From Hormiphora californensis (Eukaryota > Ctenophora > Tentaculata > Cydippida > Pleurobrachiidae): 64,000 nt of DNA. The stretch lies in NCBI GenBank assembly GCA_020137815.1, contig CM035360.1, positions 4,017,558-4,081,557 of the forward strand. The letters are read 5' to 3'. The notes under the pieces are model-generated. The model saw nothing but the letters and a program-made list of their open reading frames with translations. It was not told the DNA's origin and ran no database searches. Both the position numbers and the translations under genes were made by a program. Positions 15,800 to 25,861 of this stretch are shown piece after piece. How positions within the stretch are numbered: the stretch's first letter is position 1; every line of letters begins with the position of its first letter.

Positions 15800-16860
15800 T
15801 AATTCAAAGTATATCTGATAGGAAATCCCGAGCCCTAACCCAAAGGCCAAAACCCAGCCCCAGCCCTAGCTCCTAACCCTACTTTAGGTCTAACCCTTAA
15901 AAACCATGGATGCTGAAAATGTCAGCCTGACAATCAAGGATGGCAAATTCTCACGTTTGCCAGCGGGGCGCCGTTACGATCTGGGTGGTTGGTGGCCTGT
16001 TTACAGGTGCGCACTGCCAAAAAAGTACCCTGCACTAAAATGGCTCTAACCGCCAAACCACTCAACCGTTTCAGCTAATCCAAAGTATATCTGGTAGACA
16101 ATTTCAAGGCCTAACCCTAACCCTACGTTAGCCTTGCCTGTGAGGGGATCGCCCTACGGGCGCGCGAACATGAGGGGCGCGACGTGCCCAAACTTTAGCC
16201 CTAACCCTAAAAACCCGTGAATGCTGACACTCACCCATATTTTAACGGGGGCGATTATAATCTGGGTGCCTTGTGCAGCGTGTTCACACCTAAAACCATT
16301 TAGACCGACTTTTTTCAAACGGCTATAGCCGCGCAACCACATGGCCGATTTGAGTAAACTAAGCGGTATCCGATAGAGAATCGATAGCCCTAACCGATAA
16401 CCCCAAACAAAACCCTAACCCGACCCTAACAACAGCCCTAACCCGTCTCGACCGCCAAAATCGATAAATTGTTAGCAATGGAAGGCACGCAGATTTTAAC
16501 GTTTTCCTTGTCAGCGCAGGGCGCGATTATAATCTGGGTGCCTTGCAGCCTGTTTACAGGTGCGCGCTACCAAAAGAGTATACTTAGACCGACTTTTTTC
16601 AAACGGCTATAGCCATTGAACCACATGGCCGATTTGAGAAAACTAAACGGTATGAGTATCAGTTAGAGAATCGATAGCCCTAACCGATAACCCCAAACCA
16701 AACCAGACCCTAACGGATAGCCCTAACCCGTCGCGCGCGCCAAAACTACGAATTGTTAGCAATGAAAGGCACCCAGATTTTAACGTTTTCCGTCAGCGCA
16801 CACTTTGCGGAAAAATCGCGTTTTAACGCTTTCTCCAAAACATCAGAGTGCACTGCCGCG
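15800..16860. repeat. Interspersed repeat block with CCCTAAC-type motifs
   Basis: Three diverged tandem-like copies (about 15830-16060, 16200-16480 and 16490-16800) share the phrases GGCACCCAGATTTTAACG, GCTATAGCC and strings of CCCTAACC. An inverted copy of the last unit lies at 57208-57474. The CCCTAAC motifs are scattered and degenerate, unlike a true telomere array. No coding capacity is seen. Confidence 0.7.
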
Positions 16861-16883
16861 CGTTATTTAAAGCAGTAACACGC

Positions 16884-16992
16884 TAAAGTCCGTTTCAAGC
16901 GACTTGGAATTTGGCGCATTGCGCGTGTATTTACAAAGGGGAAATCCTGAATTTCCAGGAATCTCAGGTCAAGTCGTTTGAAACGCACTTTA
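16884..16992. mobile_element. MITE, about 109 bp (family also at 56512)
   Basis: The terminal inverted repeats are TAAAGTCCGTTTCAAGCGAC at the left and GTCGTTTGAAACGCACTTTA at the right. The interior (GTGTATTTACAAAGGGGAAA) is nearly identical to the copy at 56512-56625. TA at each end may be the target duplication. Confidence 0.8.
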
Positions 16993-17106
16993 AAATGTCA
17001 AAATACACTGAATGTACTGCGCCGCGCAGCTCAAACGTTGATTTTTTTAATTTCGTTCGCACGTGTTCTTTTTTTAAATTCTAAAAATGTCTTTTGGCCC
17101 AAAAAA

Positions 17107-17992
17107 AAATAAGCCTCTCGGAAATGTTCAGGTCCAACACAGCCGGCGTGATCTGTTTCCACCGATCACAGCTCATTACTGTGCCTACGCGTCGTTATTC
17201 GCTGTGATTAGTAATAAATCACACACTGTGCTCTATGGCGGTGCATGAGTGCACGATGAAATTTTCAACAAAAACATGAAAAAAAGAAAAAAAATGAAAA
17301 AGAAAAAAATAAAAATTTTTAAAAAATGAAAAAAACGATTTTTGGAAATTTTGTGTGCACTCATGCGCCACGTGAACGGCTCAAAAGTGCACGGTAAAAA
17401 ATTGTTCCATTTTTTTGACAAATGTCCATTTGCCTCAAATTGTTTAGTCGTCCCTAACCGTCCGCCAAGCTTGCCACGTCGTCCGAGCTGTACCCGCTAA
17501 GTGTTTACCAGTATGGGCATGGAAGGGCAGTCTTAAATGGTTTGGACGGCAGGTGAATTGGGCTAAATGGCTTTGAACGGCTCGTAACAGGCTTCGAGAC
17601 GGGCAATGCACGCGCTTATCATTCATAAACCTAGTAAATGTCAATTCAACCTGAATGTCGGCCGCGCGTTCAAACGTAAAAAGGTCATATTTCGTTCGCA
17701 GCCTCTGTTTTTTAAATCTAAATGCTTGGGGGCTACCTGGATTCATTTTTGGTAGTGTAGGGGCCCGACCGTGGAAGACCCTACGGGAAAACATTTTGGG
17801 CAAAATTCCTTGTTTGCCTTTGTTTTGAATATTTAAAAATATTCAAACTTCAAGACAAAAATAAGCCTCTCGGAAACGGGAAATGTTCAGGTCCAACACA
17901 GCCGGCGTGATCTGTTTCCACCGATCACAGCTCATTACTGTGCCTACGCGTCGTTATTCGCTGCGATTAGTAAAAAAATCACACACTGTGCT
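17107..17992. repeat. Direct repeats of about 125 bp flanking 630 bp
   Basis: The stretch 17107-17232 (from AATAAGCCTCTCGG to CACACTGTGCTC) recurs at about 17860-17992 with only small differences. Both contain TCCACCGATCACAGCTC. The DNA between has no recognised gene. The arrangement could be two ends of one degenerate element or a local duplication. Confidence 0.65.
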
Positions 17993-18317
17993 CCGTGCTC
18001 GACCTGTCTGAACGTTTCAGAGATTGTTTTGCTCATCCGTTATCGATTTCATAATTTTGAATTTTCAATTTGAATCAATTTTCTTGACATGTGCTGGCGA
18101 TGCAGTCCAAAAGGGTCTGCAGCGTAGGCAAAATAATTCTCCATTTTCCTGAAATATGACTGTTTTTTTGTGTTCGCGTTACATAGCGATATGTGAAGGC
18201 GGGGAACACAGCGTCATGGATACATTATTCTTGTTTACTTTGGACAGTTCACTTTGTAGTGTGAGAGTGATTGTCACGTGACAGTTTTCACAAAATCAAA
18301 ACTTCAGCACAGGAAGA

Positions 18318-18806
18318 ATGCCACAATTAGTTGATAACCCGACTGGAGTTACGGTACGAACGACAATGGGAGACATCACCATCGAACTATACTGGAAACA
18401 CGCTCCAAAAACCTGCAAAAACTTTGCCGAACTGTCGAGGAAAAAGTACTACAACAACACGATATTTCATCGAATTATCCCTGGATTTATAGTGCAGGGT
18501 GGTGACCCAACTGGAACGGGACGAGGCGGGAAGTCAATTTACGGAGAGACTTTCGCTGATGAGATCCACCCGGGACTAAAACACGCTGGAGCAGGAATCA
18601 TATCTATGGCAAATAGTGGCCCAGACACAAATGGAAGTCAGTTTTTCCTAACCCTCGGTCCTACCTCACATTTGGATGGAAAACATGCCATTTTTGGGAG
18701 GGTCTGTAAGGGTATTGGTATTCTAAACAGATTGGGAAGTGTACAGACGGATCAGGATGACAGACCGACTGATCCGATTAAAATTGTTGACACTATACTT
18801 GTGTGA
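18318..18806 (+). CDS. PPIL1: Peptidyl-prolyl isomerase, PPIL1-type cyclophilin
   Basis: A 162-residue single-domain cyclophilin in one exon, close to the usual PPIL1 length of about 166. PPIL1 is a nuclear prolyl cis-trans isomerase associated with the spliceosome. Catalytic features are intact: FHRIIPGF (Arg52, Phe57), Gln60, the loop GGDPTGTGRGG, MANSGPDTNGSQFF (about residues 97-110) and LDGKHAIFGRV. At the site where cyclophilin A has the cyclosporin-contacting Trp (..EWLDGKH), this protein has His118 (TSHLDGKH), which predicts weak cyclosporin binding. The start is the first in-frame ATG and gives the typical N-terminus before the VTVRTTMGDI strand. The next gene starts only about 230 bases after the stop on the same strand. 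Lack of introns is notable but the frame is fully open. Confidence 0.95.
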   Translation: MPQLVDNPTGVTVRTTMGDITIELYWKHAPKTCKNFAELSRKKYYNNTIFHRIIPGFIVQGGDPTGTGRGGKSIYGETFADEIHPGLKHAGAGIISMANSGPDTNGSQFFLTLGPTSHLDGKHAIFGRVCKGIGILNRLGSVQTDQDDRPTDPIKIVDTILV

Positions 18807-19032
18807 GTTATTACAGCATATAATATTCTTATTTTTACATCATTCTTTCCTTATTTTATCGATCTATGAATAGCCCTTTTGGTCTGAATTTTACCAACAC
18901 CTTTTTAGCCGATACTCTACCCGACTTTATCTATCAGCTAGACTATATATGTCTGAAGAATCTACCTCGTCCCTCCCGATCTTGATTTAATGCTAACAAC
19001 TACTTCCTATTGCACTGTGTAGATATGACAGA

Positions 19033-22000
19033 ATGAAGAACAAGGAGAATGGGATGTACTGGGCCCTCATTTTCGGGCTTTCCTGGTACTTTTTTAGCTT
19101 TTGCACCCTTATGCTCAACAAGTACATGTTGTCAGAGAGAAATGTTGATCCACGGTTCTTGGGAGTTTTTCAGGTTAGTTTTTATCGCAGTTTTTAAGTT
19201 TTGTGTCGGTTGCAGCATACTCGCCTGAGATTCTCTTTTTCATGCTTTGTGCAATTTAGTAATTGTCGTGTAATTGTATCCCCCTTTTCTTTTTTTACTC
19301 ACATTCAAATTTTACCTCCGCTCCCCCGCCCAATATCAGTATTGTATTTCAATTTTCAGATGGTCCTCACAACGACGGTAGGGTTGGTTCAAATTGGAAT
19401 TCCATCTCTCCTGATCGGTCTCCACGATCCCAACCGATTCTCCCCGAGATTCGTGAGGAGTATGGCGCTGGTGGGCGGGATGAGATTCCTAACTGTAGTT
19501 CTAGGTCTAGTCAGTCTGAAGGCGGTTGCTGCTTCTTTTGTCGAGACAGTCAAATCTTCTGCTCCCTTGTTTACTGTTTTGGCTTCGTGGATGGTACTGG
19601 GGGAGAGAACAGGTAAAATACAATATTGGGTGATGGGTAAGGGTTTTTAGTTGTTGTGATGATGATGATGAGGTTTTAGCCGATCTTACAGCACAAACGA
19701 CCATGGTTATTTTATTTAGTCTGACAGTGTATAAATATCAGTTCACACTTCGCTTGCACTTTAAAATATGCCTTACACCGAAGTGTCTGTAAGGATAAAT
19801 TCACGTTTGTACCTAGAGAGCTAGAATTGCTAAAAAATATATAAGATAAATAAATAAAATAAATAAAAAATAAAAGGAATTTGTAACTAAAACATGTAAT
19901 ATGTAGGAACAAGATTTTTATTATAAAATATCTTCTCTAGCTGCAGGCTGCTATCTCACTTTCTCTCTCACACAACTATAACCTGAATAACATTTCAGGG
20001 CTGCTGATCAACTTTTCTCTTCTCCCAATTATGAGTGGACTGGCCCTGTGTGCTTTTACTGAACTCAGCTTCAACATGGTGGGATTTGGAGCAGCGTTCT
20101 CTAACAACGTTGTAGATTGGTAAGTTGTTGATAGTGTTGTTGTAGTAGGACCAGGGCTGCAACACGTGAACCCACTCTCCCTTGTTAAAGTATCAATATT
20201 ACTCCCTCTCTATGTCTAGTGTCTCTGTACCTGAGATGTATCTGTACCTTTATCTTCCACCTCGTTGTACGTGGGGGTAGGAGTGTGGTTGTTGTTTTTT
20301 ATTATAGATCTCTGTCCCTGTATCTGTTTCTCGTTGTACGTGGTTCAGTGAAATTTGAAATTTCTACGAAATTACCTCATCTCACTTGATTTCACATTGG
20401 ACCAAAGTCTCCAGAGACCCCACCCATCTTACTATCTATCTACTGTACTATACACATGCATTTATTATTGTGTACTGCTAGTTGCTACTGTTTGCTTCAT
20501 ATAATCCTGCTTTGCTTTTCGAAATACTTGCAGCTTGCTATCAAATTACAGTACAAATCCTTATTTTGAGTTTTTTTCCTTTCAAACGTTTCCATCAATT
20601 GATCAATAGAAATGTCTGAAGATAGTTGAGTTGTTCATATCACAGAACAGTGTCAGGCGATCCAACAAGATGTCAGATAAGGACCCGATAAAGGGCACCA
20701 ACTCGGCGGAGGACTATGGCAGCACTGACAACACCACCGACAAACCAACAGACACCACAGACAAACCAACATATACCGTCCAGGAAGCACTAAACCACGC
20801 TGGAGTAGGACCCGGAACCGTGATACCCATATTCTGTGCCCTAATCTCACAGTTCACTGAAGGAGCAGAGTATACAGTCCTTGGCACGATAATACCCAAA
20901 CTAAAGTGTGAGTGGTCCCTTTCCCAACTCCAAGTGGCTATCATACCCTTCACAATAATCCTCTCTGCAATATCTGGCGGGGTCGCTGGGGGACATCTTA
21001 TTACTCGGTTTGGTCGGCTCTACAACATAATCATCTTTACTTTTCTCTCTTCAATTGCTGCTATAGCATCTGCCATGGCAGCGAGTTTCGTTCAGTTTCT
21101 CATATTTCGTGGAATCACGGTACTGTTTTTAGAAATAGCAACATCGGCAATAACTATTTACTCAGTAGAGTATTCGCCCGTTTGGACCCGACCCTATGTG
21201 TTCACTGCCCAGTCCATTTCTTACGGAATCGGTGCGCTAACTGCCGCCCTTACCGCCAGAGCTCTCCTTGAGTCTTCTGGCTGGAGGGTCGTCTTAGTCA
21301 TTCTCTCCGTGCCCGGATTTATCGGAGCCCTAGCCTCCCTGACCCAACGGGAATCAGCCTTTTATGATATCGCATGTGACAGATTGGACTCCGCTAAAAC
21401 TACTATAACCAACATATGGCGTTTGAATAAGACAACACCCCTGGAGGGAGAGTTGGTAAAACACAATGTCGGTGACCCCACTGAGATCTCACTCCTACAA
21501 CTCCCCTATAAGGACAGCACCTTCCAACGGCATACCTTAGCTTTCATGTTCGTCAGTATCTCACAGTATCTCACTTGGTCATTGTTAATGTTTGGAGGAC
21601 CCAGGATGTATAATGAAGGCTACTGTGGCAGCGAGTTTGGGTCCTCCAATCACACAGCTAATTGCCATACATACAGTGACAAGTCTCTCTCAATGTTGGC
21701 GCTAGGTATGACAGGAGATATTGCCGGTGCAGGGATAATGTTAGTTGTTAATATGTATATATCGAGGATTCTGTCGATCAGGACCATTGTTGGAGCGTTA
21801 GCAGCGCTCCTTTTTGCGCTACTCATCTGCATTGGAGGGAGTATCAAACTGGTGATCAACATTGTCTTACTGAAGTTTGCAAAGTCGTGTAGCTTTACAA
21901 TTTTCAAACTTTATTCCAACGAGGTCTACCCCACTGATCAACGAGCAATGTTACAAGGCTACCTGCTGAGCACAGGTCGGTTGTTTAGTATCGGAACAGC

Positions 22001-22975
22001 GGTAGCGGCACTATTACTGAGTCTGGACAACTATCCGTACCTTATTGGAGGTATTGGTGGGGTTTCGAGTGTGGCGTTTGTAATGACATTCTTGTTCCAA
22101 AAAGAGACACGAACCAGTATTTTGGAGTGATCTATTGGAAAATTATTGTGTTAATTATAAAATTGTGTTTTTGTAACTTCCACAGCGTGACAATTTAGCG
22201 TGTATACGGCACGTTTTCAAGCTATCTTGTATTCCTTTGTATTCTGTACTGTTTTCAAATCCGGCCTCCAAAACCAAACTTTTTTATCCCCCTAGCTTTT
22301 AGTAATAAAATTACCCCTAGTCCCTACCTTGCGGGCACTATCGCGATGTCTCTACGAGGGGTAATTTCGTTACCAACCCTAGCTCCTAGATAACCTGGGA
22401 TAGGTTTCTAGAAAGTACTAATCATTCAGGCTATCCAGGACATTACATAAAGAATTCAACTAAACAAACAAACCCCCTTTTCAGTGTCCAAAACGTGTAC
22501 AGTAAAAAGTTAATGTCAGATGAAATCAGTGGCGTTAGTGCAAATGAGCTACAGTTTTATACTTCGCTATCTGCTACATGCTTACAGGTTATAACTTATA
22601 CTCTCTCTTAGATATTTGAAATACATATATATTTCGGTGTCGAGATTCTTCCGACCTGCCGACATGTGTATTTGAAATACATATATATTTGAAATACATA
22701 TATATTCGGGTCTGCCTGAGATACGTCATAGGGAAAAAAACAAACCAATAAAAAAACATACTACAACAACAAAACAAAACCAAAAATTCATAACAACCCA
22801 CCCCTTCAACAAAAAAAATAACAAGGAACTAACCGCCTCTACCTCGAGAAGAACTACACTACAAAACCAGACCAACAGATCTCTCTCCTCTCTCTATCTC
22901 CTCTCTCTCACTCTCATCATCTCTTCTCTCTCTCTCTCATCTCCTCTCTCTCCACTCATCTCTCTCTCTCTCTGC

Positions 22976-23014
<39 letters not shown>

Positions 23015-24928
23015 TCTCTCCTACTCCCGGCTCATCTCTTCTCGTCTCTCTCTACTCTCCTATCTACGCAGTCTCTCTTCCAATCTCTCTCGTTGCTTCT
23101 GCTATGTCTTTCATCTTCTCTATGCTCTCTCTCTCGTTGATCTTACTATACCCTCTTCGTCCGTTGTGGCTGTTTCCAGGCCTTCGGTCAGCAATGTCCC
23201 CTGTTGCTCTTACGTACTTTGTTCCAATGAAGCTTCTATCGTTGATACTATTCCGTTTCAAGTAGACTGTTTGTTTGTTTGTTTGTTTGTTGTGTTTGTT
23301 TGTTTGTTTGTTTGTTTGTTTGTTTGTTGTTTGTTTGTTGTTTGTTTGTTTGTTGTTTGTTTGTCTGTCTGTCTGTTTGTTGTTTGTTTGTTGTTTGTTT
23401 GTTTGTCTGTTTGTTCGTTTGTTTGTTTGTTTGTTTGTTTGTTTGTTTGTTTGTTTGTTGTTTGTTTGTTTGTGTGTTTGTTTGTTTGTTTGTTTGTTTG
23501 TTGTTTGTTTGTTGTTTGTTTGTTTGTTTGTTTGTTTGTGTTTGTTTCGTTTGTTGTTTGTTGTTTGTTTGTTTGTTGTTTGTTGTTTGTTTGTTTGTTT
23601 GTTGTTTGTTTGTTTGTGTGTTTGTTTGTTTGTTTGTTTGTTTGTTGTTTGTTTGTTGTTTGTTTGTTTGTTTGTTTGTTTTGTTACGTTTGTTTGTTTG
23701 TTGTTTGTTTGTTTGGTTGTTTGTTGTTTGTTTGTTTGTTTGTTTGTTTGTTTGTTGTTTGTTTGTTTGTTTGTTTGTTTGTTTGTTTGTTTGTTTGTTT
23801 GTTTGTTTGTTTGTTTGTTTGTTTGTTTGTTTGTTTGTTTGTTTGTTGTTTGTTTGTTTGTTTGTTTGTTTGTTTGTTGTTTGTTTGTTTGTTGTTTGTT
23901 TGTTTGTTTGTTTGTTTGTTGTTTGTTTGTTTGTTTGTTTGTTTGTTTGTTTGTTTGTTTGTTTGTTTGTTTGTTGTTTGTTTGTTTGTTTATTTGTTTG
24001 TTTATTTGTTTGTTAGTTGTTTGTTTGTTGTTTGTTTGTTGTTTGTTTGTTTGTTTGTTTGTTTGTTTGTTGTTTGTTTGTTGTTTGTTTGTTGTTTGTT
24101 GTTTGTTTGTTGTTTGTTGTTGGTTTGTTTGTTTGTTTGTTTGTTTGTTTGTTGGTTTGTTTGTTTGTTTGTTTGTTTGTTTGTTTGTTTGTTTGTTTGT
24201 TTGTTTGTTTGTTTGTTTGTTTGGAAACATCTTCTGAATAATGTCATAGGAAAATCTTGTGTTGCGGAGAGTTAACATTGTGCAATCCTTTCCGGAGAGC
24301 TTATCGACAAGAAAATCATGTCATATAAGGGAAGGTGGGGAAGGGGGAAGGGTATATGTAGATATTGTATAATAATTCAACTCTCTCTCTCTCTCTCTCT
24401 CGCTCTGTATTTGTGTGCTGCAGTGAGGCATGTGTTTACCACCCACGCATCACGATTCTCTGGCACATTAACAACAATAAAGTTGCCTTGCTCAACCCTG
24501 CCTGAAAAATAAAAAAGGTTTGAACAAAGCAGCAATAAAGAACACAATGGGGGCTTCTAATTATGCCAAGTGTATAGGAGTTTGTACCAATCCTTTATAC
24601 ACGTAGGACAATCCCCTGCCCCCTCTAAACTCGGAGTTAAACATCCTAGTTGCATAGATACACATTTAGCACTGTCCACAACTTCTTTGATTCAAGTATA
24701 ATCTAACACAATATCTAACACTTTTTCAGTGTTGCAAACACCGTCAAAAGAGGACTACTAATCTGGCTGTCTGTTATGGTATTTGGTAATAAGGTCTCTG
24801 TTTACAATTGGATGGGTGCTGGACTGGTCATTGCGGGTGTGTTCTTGTACAACGAGGCGAAAAAACGGACTGAGCTGGAGAGGAGAGCGAGTTTTAGACA
24901 TACAGCCTCAAAAACAATAATGATGTAG
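19033..24928 (+). CDS. SLC35E2: SLC35E2-like nucleotide-sugar/triose-P transporter
   Basis: Multi-pass drug/metabolite-superfamily transporter (SLC35E group) of Golgi/ER-type membranes; the substrate is uncertain. Exons: 19033-19173 (TM1, SFCTLMLNKYML), 19360-19612 (VVLGLVSLKAVAASFVETVK), 19999-20119 (GLALCAFTELSFNMVGFGAA), 22485-22587 (VQNVYSKKLM..ELQFYTS) and 24730-24928 (VANTVKRGLLIWLSVMVFGN, stop at 24926). The order matches the SLC35E2 family throughout. Exon 22485-22587 ends in phase 0 but the last exon starts needing two bases, so an exon of 3n+2 bases is missing. It should encode the ..LLTDG..FHLQSVTAY..SPVT segment, and I cannot find it in the intervening DNA. The start is the first ATG after an in-frame stop; an upstream exon is possible because CACTGTGTAG just before it resembles an acceptor. 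A complete MFS gene is nested in intron 3. Confidence 0.85.
20631..22130 (+). CDS. MFS transporter, SV2/SVOP-SLC22 type, nested gene
   Basis: A single open frame of 499 residues encodes about 12 membrane segments, a plasma- or vesicle-membrane solute carrier of the major facilitator superfamily; the substrate is unknown. The N-terminal phrase TYTVQEALNHAGVGPGT resembles the T(V)EEA..GFG start of SVOP-type carriers. The loop 2-3 motif A is GHLITRFGRLYN (about residues 121-132), and EVYPTDQRAM in the C half matches the E(x)YPT..R signature of that family. An NHT glycosylation site lies in the large loop before TM8. Translation may begin at 20631 or at the internal Met at 20670 (MSDKDPIKG). The gene is intronless and lies wholly inside intron 3 (20120-22484) of the SLC35E2-like gene on the same strand, as expected for a retrocopy or inserted gene. 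AATAAA follows near 22301. Confidence 0.9.
   Translation: MFISQNSVRRSNKMSDKDPIKGTNSAEDYGSTDNTTDKPTDTTDKPTYTVQEALNHAGVGPGTVIPIFCALISQFTEGAEYTVLGTIIPKLKCEWSLSQLQVAIIPFTIILSAISGGVAGGHLITRFGRLYNIIIFTFLSSIAAIASAMAASFVQFLIFRGITVLFLEIATSAITIYSVEYSPVWTRPYVFTAQSISYGIGALTAALTARALLESSGWRVVLVILSVPGFIGALASLTQRESAFYDIACDRLDSAKTTITNIWRLNKTTPLEGELVKHNVGDPTEISLLQLPYKDSTFQRHTLAFMFVSISQYLTWSLLMFGGPRMYNEGYCGSEFGSSNHTANCHTYSDKSLSMLALGMTGDIAGAGIMLVVNMYISRILSIRTIVGALAALLFALLICIGGSIKLVINIVLLKFAKSCSFTIFKLYSNEVYPTDQRAMLQGYLLSTGRLFSIGTAVAALLLSLDNYPYLIGGIGGVSSVAFVMTFLFQKETRTSILE
22860..23075. repeat. CT-rich low-complexity tract
   Basis: Imperfect CT dinucleotide repeats with CTCAT and CTCCT interruptions in the last intron of the SLC35E2-like gene. 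Confidence 0.9.
23268..24223. repeat. (TTTG)n tetranucleotide tract, about 950 bp
   Basis: Almost entirely GTTT units with frequent 3-bp GTT slips, giving an open frame in several phases on both strands (Cys-Leu-Phe-Val on the plus strand, Lys-Gln-Thr-Asn on the minus). It sits in the last intron of the SLC35E2-like gene, exactly where one conserved exon is expected but absent. These frames are not genes. Confidence 0.95.
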
Positions 24929-25861
24929 TTCAGAGAGGGAGAGAGTTTTAGACAAAAAAAACAATAACTTAACAGAATAATTTGAAACTAAAAATGTTAA
25001 AAAATGTGGATATTAGCTTAAAACTTGTTAAAATTATGTGAGATTATATTTTTAGAGAGGTAGCGTTCTATTTTCGGGTGAAAATTTTTAATGTACGCGA
25101 TTTGATTTTCTTACTGCAAAAAAACTGCTGTTATGCAATGTGCTTCAAGACAATAGCTCTGCCATAGTGCTATTGTCTTCCGTTTCTGTTCATGATCCAA
25201 TTGACACAGGATATGAAATCAAAGACGGGCGGTTTGCCGCTTTATCAAATGTGGTTCACATGATTAGCTTTGGCGCCATTGTGTAGGGCGCGCTAACTTT
25301 TTCTTGTGGAAGTTGGCACTGTCAGCACGCGTTGCACGAACGCATGCCGCGCATCTATTGTAATTCGGTGGGTGCAATGGTGCATGGCCATGGAGCGGTC
25401 ATTGATCAAGTGTGCTGTTACTTTTAATTTGCTCTTATCTCGTGCTCCACCGTCGACCTCTACCCCAGCGTGTCAAGCGTGCTTCCAATTACAAAGGTAC
25501 TTGAACTTATTTAGAAACGGAAACACTGTCGATTTGATTAAGATATTTACAATCGAAGTTAAAACTTGAAACTAGTTGGTAGCTTGTGTTCTGAGCTTAT
25601 AACTCTTTCCGTTATTCTTGGTCCTTGGGACTTCAAATTCCCGCTCCTCAGCCATAGCTACTGTAGAAGTAGGTATGAGTCAGTTCATGTCAGTTTCTCC
25701 CTAAATTTGTGTCCGATTGATCCCAGAGTTGCTACTGTACGGCACTTGGAACACTGCTACCTTTCGTCTAACTTTCTGAAAAGCGCATCTAGGTGATAGA
25801 ATTAAGAAATGCTGGCAACAAACTGGAGTCGATTAGGGCTGCTTATCAAGGGTTGGGGTAA

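Noticed and set aside
16110-16445. CCCTAA motifs as interstitial telomere
   Set aside because: Motifs are scattered and degenerate within an interspersed repeat also found at 57.3 kb, not a telomeric array.
23064-24278. Open frames of up to 404 codons (Cys-Leu-Phe-Val or Lys-Gln-Thr-Asn repeats)
   Set aside because: They are translations of a TTTG tetranucleotide tract, open in several phases on both strands.
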